A stretch of DNA of 46,969 nt from Alphaproteobacteria bacterium (lineage in GTDB: Bacteria; Pseudomonadota; Alphaproteobacteria; UBA9655): assembly GCA_013815465.1 (NCBI GenBank), contig JACDGE010000011.1:1-46969 (forward strand), read 5' to 3'. Position numbers and translations under genes: made by a program. The notes beneath the pieces were generated by a model, which had not been told where the DNA came from, did no database searches, and saw only the letters and a program-made list of their open reading frames with translations. Shown piece after piece: positions 35,459 through 43,889 of this stretch. Each line of letters opens with the position of its first letter. Position 1 is the stretch's first letter.

Positions 35459-35602
35459 CTATGTTCTGATTTTGAGAACCCAGTCTGAATTTTCTCCGAT
35501 GGTGCTGCGGGTCAATGTGCAGCTCATTCGGGTGTTACAAAGAAGGATGTGATCCTCATCAATTACAACCGCCCCAGACAAGACGTGAATGCTTTGCTTC
35601 AT
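35459..35602 (-). pseudogene. Possible Nudix-like fragment
   Basis: A short frame beginning MKQSIHVLSGAVVIDEDHIL resembles the first strand of Nudix hydrolases (I-H-V-L-x-G-A-V-I-x3-H-I-L-L) but then loses all similarity and stops, without a Nudix box. It is probably debris. The rest of 35395-35861 shows no gene. Confidence 0.2.
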
Positions 35603-35861
35603 GCTTTCTCTCGTTTTAGGTTGGAAATGATTGTTATCATTGCCCTGCGAAGGTAAGTTCTTCAAGGGGAGCTTTGGTTTTTTTTGTACAACGATCTTGA
35701 TTTTTTCTTAAACCCCGCCTATCTTTACTATGAACACACACTATAGGTATTAATCGTATCATGAAGCACACCTCTCGATAGCCCTGTTAAGGGCAACGCT
35801 TACAAACCAAATATGGTTTTGAAGCATCTTTATAACCGCCCTAAATTTCGAGAGATTACGC

Positions 35862-37292
35862 ATGATTCATAAACCCATTCCTTTCCATAACGTTGGTCTG
35901 TCCTTTCCCCAAAAAGTCTGTTTCGAAGGATTTACAACCTAAATACATCATGGCAGTCGCATTGCCCTCATGGGCCAAAACGGCAGCGGTAAATCCACGT
36001 TGCTGAAGATGCTACAAGGTCTTGTTGAGCCGACCATCGGGGACATTCAGTGGCCGGATAACATTGTCTTCGGCTATGTGCCCCAAGTCATTGAGGATTT
36101 TGAATCGTTAAGTGGAGGTCAGCGGCTAAATGAAGCTCTAACTCAGGCGCTGGCTCTTAATCCTAACGTCTTATTGTTGGATGAACCCACCAATCACCTG
36201 GATCTACGCAACCGCCGCTCCTTGATGCGGTTGCTTAAGAATTATCCTGGAACGTTGATTATTGTTTCTCACGATGTTGAGGTACTGAGGACGTGTGTGG
36301 ATACTCTGTGGCACATTGAAAACGGTAAGGTCCATATTTTCTCAGGAAGTTATGATGATTATGTACAGGAGATCCACATCAAACGGGCCTCCCTCGAGGA
36401 AGAAGTCGCACGTCTGGATCGTCAGAAAAAGGATAACCATCATGCTTTAATGAAAGAACAAACTCGAGCAAAAAACAGCCGATTGCGGGGGGAAAAGCAT
36501 ATCGAGCAAAGGAAATGGCCCACTATCGTCTCCGATGCAAAAGCACGGCGAGCTGCCGAAACATCAGGCCGCAAAAAGCGCGCCATAAGCCGCTCCAAAC
36601 AAGAGCTGACAGACCCCTTATCCGAACTGCGATTACCCGAAATCATTAAGCCCACATTCTCCCTCTCGGCTTCTCATGGCGGATCGAAAGCTCTTGTTTC
36701 CCTGCGAGATGCAGCTTGTGGGTATCAGCACCCCATCCTACAGCATCTCAATTTGTCAGTGAGCTCTCAGACACGTGCCGCCATTTGTGGGGATAATGGT
36801 TCTGGTAAATCGACCATGATCAAAGCCCTCTTAAATGACCCTGAGGTGACAAAATCTGGGCAGTGGCTCACCCCAAAACAAACGGATATAGGCTACCTTG
36901 ATCAGCATTACAGCACCCTTAATCACCACCAAACCGTTTTAGAGAGTATTCATACCGTGGTCCCAACATGGCCCCATGCTGACTTCAGAAGACACCTCAA
37001 TGACTTTCTGTTCCGCAAAAATGAAGAAGTGAATGCGTTTGTCCGTACCCTCTCAGGAGGGGAGAAAGCCCGATTGACTCTCTCCCAAATCGCAGTCAAA
37101 ACCCCAAAACTCTTGATCCTTGATGAGGTCACTAACAACCTGGATCTTGAAACCCGGGACCACATCATCCAGGTTTTAAAAGACTACCCCGGGGCTATGA
37201 TTGTCATCTCCCATGATGAAGATTTCCTAAAGGCCATTTCTATTGATAGTTATTATGATATAGAAAATGGAATTGTTACAATGATGATATAA
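35862..37292 (+). pseudogene. ABC-F ATPase with in-frame stop at codon 27
   Basis: The natural start is ATG 35862 (IHKPIPFHNVGLSFPQKV). TAA at 35940-35942 replaces what should be Gln (F-T-T-Q-I-H-H-G-S-R-I-A-L). The frame then stays open for 450 codons. Two ABC domains follow: the first with M-G-Q-N-G-S-G-K-S-T, S-L-S-G-G-Q-R and L-L-L-D-E-P-T-N-H-L-D; then a charged linker; then G-D-N-G-S-G-K-S-T, T-L-S-G-G-E-K and L-I-L-D-E-V-T-N-N-L-D. ABC-F proteins act on ribosomes, some giving antibiotic resistance. Translation from ATG 35970 would keep both nucleotide sites but lose the first strands, so a shortened product may still be made. Confidence 0.75.
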
Positions 37293-37315
37293 GGTAATGA
37301 CCGACGCCCAGATGA

Positions 37316-37537
37316 AACCAAAAGATTCCTGAAATTGTTGAGCTCAATGTCCTTTCAAAATTGAGAAAACATGGGAGTGGACCACAGCTGCTTGATCTGA
37401 CGGAGGCTGAAACACAAAAGAAAAGCAGTATTCTCGACATAGGCAAACATGAAGCCTGTGTTGAAGGGAAAATTTTCTATTCCCTCCACTCTGATTTAAC
37501 CGAAAGAATTTGCAATTGTGTTAAAAATATACTATAG
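37316..37537 (+). other. Open fragment without start, after the ABC-F gene
   Basis: The frame 37316-37537 is open for 73 codons and reads KIPEIVELNVLSKLRKHGSG, then LLDLTEAETQKKSS, but has no start codon. It may be the tail of a lost gene. Family not recognised. Confidence 0.2.
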
Positions 37538-37538
37538 A
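37510..37538 (+). promoter_or_regulatory. Possible promoter of the beta-lactamase gene
   Basis: TTGCAA (37510-37515), a 17-base spacer, and TATAGA (37533-37538), about 35 bases before the ATG. Both boxes are 4-5 of 6 matches. Confidence 0.35.
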
Positions 37539-37573
37539 GGTCTTAGTTTTAACTTTTAGCATAATGGTACCCA

Positions 37574-38440
37574 ATGAAATTTTCTTTAAAAAACTTTGTA
37601 TTAACTGCTCTTGTGAGTGTTTCGTTAAGCGCCTCTCTTCTTATCGCTCCCACATATGGAATGGATCCTACACCAGAGTGGACTAAGTGTGCTTTGATCG
37701 TGAAGCAAAAGGGTGAGTCGATTATGGAAAGGGGAAAATGTGACGATCCTCATGCCCCCTATTCCACATTCAAAGTTGCTTTAGCTCTTATGGGGTTCGA
37801 TGCAGAAATTCTACAAGACAAAGATTCCCCCGAATTGGTCTTCATCAATGAAGATGATAACAAACTGAAGCGCATATATCCCGATTGGTACACTCTCGAG
37901 ATAGGAGAGAAATACCATTGGCGCCAAGCTCATACGCCAGAAACTTATATGAAAAATTCTGTTATTTGGTATTCATTCCGTATTACACAAGCCCTTGGAA
38001 AAGAGAAGTTCCAGGAGTATGTATCAAAATTCCATTATGGCAATGAAGATATTTCTGGAACACCCGATAAAGACGATGGTTTATTGAAGAGTTGGCTGGG
38101 GACATCCCTGGAAATCTCCCCCCGTGGCCAAGTGGAATTCCTTGAAAATTTATTTGTCGGGAATCCTATGGTGTCAAAGGATGCTCAAGAAAAAACACGG
38201 GAGATCATGGACCGGGATGAAGAATGGAATGGCTGGAGGCTCTATGGGAAAACCGGCGGCGGTGCAGTAGGATGGTTTATCGGATGGGTTGAAAAAAAGG
38301 AGGACCGCGTTTTTTTTGCCCAATACATTGATGGGACGGATCAAAACCTCGATCAGACAGGTCTCTCCGTTCATGAAACGGCGGGACTCAAAGCCAAAGA
38401 GGTTGCTAAGAGGCATATTCTGAAACTATTACCGAAATAG
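37574..38440 (+). CDS. Class D (OXA-type) beta-lactamase
   Basis: A protein of 288 residues. Signal peptide 1-29. All class D motifs are present in order: S64-T-F-K67 with the nucleophile Ser and the lysine that is carbamylated in this class, S129-V-I, Y155-G-N and K226-T-G. The S-W-L-G segment (173-176) supplies the usual Trp. Such enzymes hydrolyse penicillins and sometimes carbapenems in the periplasm. No mobile element adjoins it, so it looks chromosomal and intrinsic, though the neighbouring genes are decayed. It is probably active; spectrum unknown. Confidence 0.9.
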   Translation: MKFSLKNFVLTALVSVSLSASLLIAPTYGMDPTPEWTKCALIVKQKGESIMERGKCDDPHAPYSTFKVALALMGFDAEILQDKDSPELVFINEDDNKLKRIYPDWYTLEIGEKYHWRQAHTPETYMKNSVIWYSFRITQALGKEKFQEYVSKFHYGNEDISGTPDKDDGLLKSWLGTSLEISPRGQVEFLENLFVGNPMVSKDAQEKTREIMDRDEEWNGWRLYGKTGGGAVGWFIGWVEKKEDRVFFAQYIDGTDQNLDQTGLSVHETAGLKAKEVAKRHILKLLPK

Positions 38441-38566
38441 CTACAAGAAATAATTTTGGTTTTTTATTATTTTCTCTATTTTATTAATTGATGATATATG
38501 TTTTAAGCTTCTAATTCGTGTATAAATTGTATTATTGTATTTACTTTTGTTGAAGGGTTTTTTCAA

Positions 38567-39436
38567 ATGTTTAAAATTCGATTGTTAGGATTATTGTTCA
38601 TCATTTCTTCCGCCCAAGCTATGGAAGCACAATTATTAACTTGGGATGATCACGAAGCGGGAACGGGTCTCCATGTTTCTGCAAAGGGAGATACCCAAAG
38701 AAGCGGGCCTTGGACTCTGCGTGAGATCCAATTGGGGGACACTCAATTTTACCAGGATTTATTCCAAGAGCCTGAAGTCACTGCAACATTTGGAAATAGG
38801 CAAGCTCTGCCTGTAGACAAAACAACCCAATATGTCAATACGTGGGTTGATCGATTTTCGCAAGGTATTCCTTGGAGCAAACTGACGATAGAACAAAATA
38901 AACAAGCGATCGGATGTGTGCAAATAGGGGTCAATGCCCAGCGATCAGGTGTGGGCGAGCTTGCGCGTGCTTTCACAAAGTCAGCTCAGGGAAAAGGGTT
39001 CGGAACAGAAGCTCTCCGATTTATTGTGGAGGAATGGGCGCCAGCTATTCGTCAGGTAGGTCTTGGTCAGTATAAGGCAGCCTCAGACTCCGCGGTTAAT
39101 AAATTTAAATGCTTTGGGGGGGAGGAATTAAAACTGATCTATACAACGTCGAGTCCTTCTAATCCTGCCTCATGGAGCGCCTATAAAAAATTTGACTTTC
39201 ATCCTTCTGAACCTACCGATAAAATCCATCAGATTTCTTGTGAAAGCTGGGAACAGTCTCAACACGGAGACTTTGAGAATTATGTTGTTTCAAAATATTT
39301 CTCCCCTGTTTCTTCTAAGGAGCTTCAATTAGATGTTCTTTACGATATGGTTGATGAGAAGGGATGCCAGCGTACCCTTAGTTATGTCGATAATTATAAA
39401 GCCCTTCGCTATCACTTTGAGCGCGAGGTAAAGTAG
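38567..39436 (+). CDS. Exported GNAT acetyltransferase-like protein
   Basis: A protein of 289 residues. Signal peptide 1-18 (S-S-A-Q-A), then Met19. A RimJ/RimL-type GNAT domain spans about 45-180: W-T-L-R-E-I-Q-L-G-D near 50, F-x-Q-G-I-P-W near 105, I-G-C-V-Q-I-G, and the acetyl-CoA loop Q-G-K-G-F-G-T-E-A-L. The last 90 residues do not resemble GNAT sequence that I know. GNAT enzymes need acetyl-CoA, which is not present in the periplasm, so an exported GNAT suggests action in a host cell. The A-box between T and K is intact. Confidence 0.75.
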   Translation: MFKIRLLGLLFIISSAQAMEAQLLTWDDHEAGTGLHVSAKGDTQRSGPWTLREIQLGDTQFYQDLFQEPEVTATFGNRQALPVDKTTQYVNTWVDRFSQGIPWSKLTIEQNKQAIGCVQIGVNAQRSGVGELARAFTKSAQGKGFGTEALRFIVEEWAPAIRQVGLGQYKAASDSAVNKFKCFGGEELKLIYTTSSPSNPASWSAYKKFDFHPSEPTDKIHQISCESWEQSQHGDFENYVVSKYFSPVSSKELQLDVLYDMVDEKGCQRTLSYVDNYKALRYHFEREVK

Positions 39437-39526
39437 CTAAATCATCAAGACAGGGGCACCCCATAAATTTTTGAAATGCCTTTTTAACCGCTCTAACTAT
39501 GAGCTTTCAGAAGAAACTCTTCTCCT

Positions 39527-39545
39527 AAAAAATAGGCTTCCTATA
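39527..39545 (-). terminator. Short terminator at the end of the kinase-like gene
   Basis: On the minus strand ATAGG-AAG-CCTAT (complement of 39532-39544) is followed by TTTTTT. The hairpin overlaps the stop codon (39541-39543). The stem is only 5-6 bp. Confidence 0.4.
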
Positions 39546-40626
39546 AAAGGGACGGATAAGTTCTATGTTCCTTAAAATGCCGCAAGACCTGATCGCGCCT
39601 CTCGAGGATCGCTTCCAAATAAGCAGGGGTTAAAAAATCTGCATTCTTCGCGCTAGTAAAAATCTTCTTGAGCATCGACAGGTTTAATCCTTCAAGAGCT
39701 TTTCTGGTTCGATCGGACAGGTGATGGGTAAAGGACATCAGGAATTCCCCATCTCCTGCGTGATATTGTCGCCAAAGACTGTTTTGATGAATGACGTAGC
39801 GAAAGGGAAGCCCATATCCTTTGAAGGACTGATAGAAAGATGCGGGCAGCGTATCACCAAAGGTCTTTTGTAAGGTCTCTGTTGTCGGGTTTTCAATCGT
39901 TTTTGCCTGCTCAAAAGGAAAAGGTTTACCCCAATCATTTGTTTTTAGTTTATCGCTGTAGCAAACTCTAACGAAAGGAAGTTCCCCATATTTGACGCGC
40001 TGATGATTACGGACGCCGCTGTTATCGATGGCAATAAGTTGAGTTTTTTCTTTATCTTTAACAATCAAAATATTGTGAGGCCCCGAGTCCCACTGGCCAA
40101 AAACAAAGTAGAAAAGGTGGAGGTTTGCAACGTCTTCTTCATCCACTTCATTTAAGGCATGCTCATAGATTCCGGGATTTAAGGCCTCAATGCGGGTTTC
40201 AACAAAAAGTTGGAGCGATCCTTTCATGCCCTTTATGTCAGTCATGACTGTCGGAGGGACATTGGGAAATCCAAGGGATATAGAAGCCTGATAGGCTGCA
40301 ACTTCTGCGTGTGCATCTCCTAAATCGTCTTTAGGAAGGTTTTTAAAGACGGCCTTGAGCCCATTATCCAGCTCGACAAAAAAGACATCTCCATCAAACT
40401 CTGCCTTTTTTCCAGTAGATTGAAGATGCTCTCGCATGGGACGCATAGAGATGACTTTTCCTTTTTTTAGCAAGGTGGAAATCTGCGAATTTTTCCAATT
40501 TTTGAGATGGGTATCGACCATTTGGGGAAAACAAGAAGCAATATTCTTGTTGCTTTGCTCGTCTGCAAACCCGGTATTCATGGGGAAACACAAGACACAT
40601 ATGATCAGGAGAATCCGACAACTCAT
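39541..40626 (-). CDS. Exported atypical kinase-like protein
   Basis: A protein of 361 residues with a signal peptide (about 1-21, N-T-G-F-A). The middle has a kinase-like order of motifs: beta-strand lysine in L-K-A-V-F-K95, a helix Glu in H-A-E108-V-A-A-Y, a catalytic-loop-like F-G-Q-W-D180-S-G-P-H-N185-I-L-I, and a metal-binding-like I-A-I-D201-N-S-G. This layout (K, E, D-x4-N, D) is that of PI3/4-kinase-like, HipA or Fam20-type atypical kinases, where the last motif is not DFG. I cannot assign the family further. A secreted kinase would be expected to act on host or envelope targets. The call rests on motif order only. Confidence 0.55.
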   Translation of the reverse strand: MSCRILLIICVLCFPMNTGFADEQSNKNIASCFPQMVDTHLKNWKNSQISTLLKKGKVISMRPMREHLQSTGKKAEFDGDVFFVELDNGLKAVFKNLPKDDLGDAHAEVAAYQASISLGFPNVPPTVMTDIKGMKGSLQLFVETRIEALNPGIYEHALNEVDEEDVANLHLFYFVFGQWDSGPHNILIVKDKEKTQLIAIDNSGVRNHQRVKYGELPFVRVCYSDKLKTNDWGKPFPFEQAKTIENPTTETLQKTFGDTLPASFYQSFKGYGLPFRYVIHQNSLWRQYHAGDGEFLMSFTHHLSDRTRKALEGLNLSMLKKIFTSAKNADFLTPAYLEAILERRDQVLRHFKEHRTYPSLL

Positions 40627-40700
40627 AACAACAACTCCATTACTTATCTACACATATAAATCCTATAACTCAACTTAGGATGGAGAACAATGTGCTGCTG

Positions 40701-41759
40701 CTATATCCCTTGTTTTTCATGGTTAATCAGCCGCTTTTTACGAACAACACCACCGCCATAGCCACCGTGTTCCCCATTCGTGTTAATGACGCGGTGGCAG
40801 GGGATCACAAGGGCAATCTGGTTTGCGCCATTGGCATTTGCAACCGCTCGAAAGGCTGAGGGAGTACCAATAGCTTTGGCGAGTTCTGCGTAAGACCGGG
40901 TTTCTCCGAAAGGGATTCTTTGCAGCTCTTCCCACACACGCTTTTGGAAAGAAGAGCCAAGAAGAAAGAGGGGCGTTTTGAACGCCTTTAACTCACCATT
41001 GAAATACTGGTTCAGCTCCTTTTCAATAGAATGAATGGGCGAGGTTGTTCCGGGAAGGATGGCGGACTTTGTTTTTTGCCGCAAGCGTTCGACTTCTCGC
41101 TCTAGGCCTCGACGATCCACGAATTCCAGAAGGTAGAGCGCATCCTCATCAGCGATCGCTATCATGGGACCAAGTTTCGTATCCAGCCAGGAAGCTTTTA
41201 GAACATTCAGATGTCCAAGCTTTGATGGCGCCGCCCCCATAATACGGGAAAAGGCATCCCTAAACCCGCTACTGGATTCATATCCCGTATCTATCTGTGC
41301 ATTGATCACTTTGTCCCCTCCTCTGATTTGTTTCATGGCGAGTCCCATGCGTCGCGCACGTGCATACTCAACGAAGGTCATGCCAAACCGTTTTTTAAAC
41401 TGACGACGTGCTGTTGAAGCGTCCACTGATAATTCTTCAAAATCTTTATCCTTCCAACGCCTCGATGGATCGTCTTCAACCGCCTTCACAAGCGTTTGCA
41501 CGAGCTCTGAGACATGGTTGGGATGGGACAGAGGACGACAGCGCTGACAAGGCCGAAAGGATGCCAGAAGAGCACCTTGAGCCGTTTCAAAAAACTCACA
41601 ATTCTCAAAATTTGGCTTTCTTGCAGGACACGTGGGGCGACATAATACACCTGTTGTTTTGACACCTACGTAAAAAACACCTTCGTATTCTGGATTTTTA
41701 TCCAGCAATGCTTGATAATATTCTCGTGCATTTTCAGGTGCTATCATTTTGTTCTTCAC
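40701..41759 (-). CDS. ada: Bifunctional Ada DNA repair protein and regulator
   Basis: A protein of 352 residues. Residues 1-80 form the Ada zinc domain with C40, C44, C71 and C74 (C-R-P-T-C...P-C-Q-R-C), where the first cysteine accepts methyl groups from phosphotriesters. An AraC-type HTH follows (about 85-180, STARRQFKKRFG). The C-terminal half is an O6-methylguanine-DNA methyltransferase with I-P-C-H-R-V-I and H-G-G-Y-G-G-G. It repairs methylated DNA and activates the adaptive response. The start may be GTG (41759) or the ATG four codons on (41747). Confidence 0.95.
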   Translation of the reverse strand: MKNKMIAPENAREYYQALLDKNPEYEGVFYVGVKTTGVLCRPTCPARKPNFENCEFFETAQGALLASFRPCQRCRPLSHPNHVSELVQTLVKAVEDDPSRRWKDKDFEELSVDASTARRQFKKRFGMTFVEYARARRMGLAMKQIRGGDKVINAQIDTGYESSSGFRDAFSRIMGAAPSKLGHLNVLKASWLDTKLGPMIAIADEDALYLLEFVDRRGLEREVERLRQKTKSAILPGTTSPIHSIEKELNQYFNGELKAFKTPLFLLGSSFQKRVWEELQRIPFGETRSYAELAKAIGTPSAFRAVANANGANQIALVIPCHRVINTNGEHGGYGGGVVRKKRLINHEKQGI

Positions 41760-41840
41760 TCACTCAACCTTGTCTATATTCCCATTATAGGTGAGCTTGT
41801 AGAATGATGCCGCCGAAATTCAGGCATTGATTTTTTTATT

Positions 41841-42758
41841 TTATGACTTCCAAGCCAAAACATAGGCTTGTTTTGTAGGAAAGTCGGAGAAAGTTTTTTC
41901 ATCTTCTGGCCACTCGTTAAACGCCTCTATCCACCCATCAACTTTTTCATGGGAGACAATGCCAGCTCCAATGGATTTGTCTTTCCATTCCATTGCCCCT
42001 AAAATCAGTATATCTTTTATTTGTTTTAAGCTTGCCTTGGGTTGGGAAAAAGTAACCTTTGTCTTTCCATATCCGGCTTGTTCGTAAAGGAGCTGCAAAC
42101 GGCTTCCGATATCGTAGTCCACCCCTTTGGTTTGTCCCAAAGTCATTAAGGTTTCTACATATTCACGGAAAATTAATTGATTTGAAAAATTCTGGGTGGT
42201 GCTCATGATGGATTCTTGCGAAGCAACAACGCCTCCTTCCTTTAGAAGAGTTTTTACGACCGCAACAACCTTATCTGGGTCTTTCACATGCATGAGAATC
42301 AAACGCATATAAACGAGATCAGCCTCCCCCACGGGCAGATTTTGTTCAGATCCAATATCACCATGAAGCAAGGTTACATTTTTTAAGCCTTCAGAACTGA
42401 TGCGAAGCTTTGCGAGCGCGAGCTGCTCCTCACTTATATCCATAGCGTAAACATGACCACGTTCCCCGACTGTCTTAGCCAAAAAGGGAAGCATAACACC
42501 ATTGCCACAGCCAATGTCCCATACAATTTGTCCTGCTGAAAGGCCTGCCGCTTTGAGGTGATTCTCTGTCTCTTCTTTAAGCACTGCATTTTGGATATCA
42601 AGCCTTTGAGCTCCTTTTTTCCCAACCGCGAGGATGTAAGTATCGTCTTCTAATTTCATTGCATAAGATTTCGTTGTTAAAGTGAATATAGTAATGATGA
42701 CCAAGAGATAGGTATAAAAAGAGCGGCTCTTGTTGTTATGTATTTCATAATTCTTCAT
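41841..42758 (-). CDS. Exported or anchored SAM-dependent methyltransferase
   Basis: A protein of 305 residues. A basic N-terminus and hydrophobic stretch (about 15-33, ending K-S-Y-A) form a signal peptide or anchor, followed by Met34. A class I methyltransferase fold follows: V-W-D-I-G-C-G-N-G near 80, Y-A-M-D-I-S, L-H-G-D-I near 130, V-Y-M-R-L-I-L-M-H near 150, and an L-K-E-G-G-V-V segment. It is like UbiE/COQ5-type small-molecule methyltransferases. Export of a SAM enzyme is unusual, since SAM is cytosolic. Substrate unknown. An alternative start at Met34 would give an ordinary cytosolic protein. Confidence 0.75.
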   Translation of the reverse strand: MKNYEIHNNKSRSFYTYLLVIITIFTLTTKSYAMKLEDDTYILAVGKKGAQRLDIQNAVLKEETENHLKAAGLSAGQIVWDIGCGNGVMLPFLAKTVGERGHVYAMDISEEQLALAKLRISSEGLKNVTLLHGDIGSEQNLPVGEADLVYMRLILMHVKDPDKVVAVVKTLLKEGGVVASQESIMSTTQNFSNQLIFREYVETLMTLGQTKGVDYDIGSRLQLLYEQAGYGKTKVTFSQPKASLKQIKDILILGAMEWKDKSIGAGIVSHEKVDGWIEAFNEWPEDEKTFSDFPTKQAYVLAWKS

Positions 42759-42935
42759 TGATGCATGCTCTCTTTGTTCTTACTCTACCTTAGTATATGG
42801 TTGAGCGCTTCTTATTCAAGTAGAAATTTCCTCCCCTCATGATTCGCCACAAAGCCAAGCTTTTGATAAGACTTGGAAGATGTTATGATCCGAAAGGGGT
42901 ATAGAAGCCGAACACCAAGAAACTGGGCGACCTTT

Positions 42936-43781
42936 TTACTTCTTTGAAGCTGCATTCTTTCTTGTTACAAAATTGTATCCTTTTTCCTTAATGTATGGTG
43001 CTGAGTATTTCGCAATTTCATCAGCCGCCCACATCATAATTGCGGGTGGCAATTTCCTGTTACGAGGATTCGTTATGACAAGACCTTCTTTCTCTGCTTC
43101 CGGGAGTTGATCGTATTCTTGTTGACTTGATTGTTTATCTAAAAGAAAGCCAACTGAAGTATCTACAAAGATTCGACCAAATTCAGTATCTACAAACCTT
43201 AATGCTTTGAAGCCTTTTGGCAAATCCTGCTTAGGATCCAGAAGTTGTATATCTACGGCGTCCTCACCATTTTCTTGGTAAGCTATCGTAATAGGAGCCT
43301 TATATCTCATAAAGCTATGGAGATGGGCATGGGGATTTGGCTCTTTGCCAGGTTGCTGTTCTTTACCAAAGGCAAGGTTATTACCTATTAAGACATTAAA
43401 CAGTTCGGGAACATTATACCCAGCGGCTTTTAGCCAATCACGTCTACCATTATTCGTGGCATAAAGAACATCCCTAACTTCTTGGGAGATAAGAGGGCAA
43501 TTTTCATCGACATATTCCATATCAGGGTAATGCGTTAAGCCCTTATCGGTGTCTTTTTCATCTATTTTGACAGCTATAACTTCTCTTCCCAGATAATATT
43601 GGTTGAAATGTAAAACCACTTTAACATGCGGGGTCTCTATGACCCCAAATCGCTCTTTTTTAAAGGGAGTACAAGTCATACATTCTGACAAGGCAGGCTT
43701 TTCCTCACTTTCCATTGCAAAAACATTTGTTAAGAAAACAAAGAATAAAATAAAAACTAAAATCGTTTTAAGTTTTGACAT
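42936..43781 (-). CDS. Exported HIT-like protein
   Basis: A protein of 281 residues. Signal peptide 1-22 (T-N-V-F-A), then Met23. Two features match the HIT/GalT superfamily: an early C34-x2-C37 (E-C-M-T-C) and the histidine triad H151-A-H-L-H-S-F157 in P-N-P-H-A-H-L-H, plus Y-Y-L-G-R near 62-66 and N-V-L-I-G-N near 129. HIT enzymes cleave or transfer nucleotidyl groups. The C-terminal 100 residues are of unknown type. It is placed here on motif grounds; I know of no named family. Exported HIT proteins are rare. Confidence 0.55.
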   Translation of the reverse strand: MSKLKTILVFILFFVFLTNVFAMESEEKPALSECMTCTPFKKERFGVIETPHVKVVLHFNQYYLGREVIAVKIDEKDTDKGLTHYPDMEYVDENCPLISQEVRDVLYATNNGRRDWLKAAGYNVPELFNVLIGNNLAFGKEQQPGKEPNPHAHLHSFMRYKAPITIAYQENGEDAVDIQLLDPKQDLPKGFKALRFVDTEFGRIFVDTSVGFLLDKQSSQQEYDQLPEAEKEGLVITNPRNRKLPPAIMMWAADEIAKYSAPYIKEKGYNFVTRKNAASKK

Positions 43782-43889
43782 TTGAATAGAATTCTCTTCC
43801 TTCCTTAATAAAATGAGCAGATTTATCTAGATCAATAATAGGATTGGATAAGGCAAAAATCCACTCTATTTTTCAAGAGCGGCTGATTT

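Noticed and set aside
6560-43781. A single secretion-toxin operon
   Set aside because: The exported genes are spread over both strands, have separate promoters or terminators, and are split by housekeeping genes; only the shared N-terminal design connects them.
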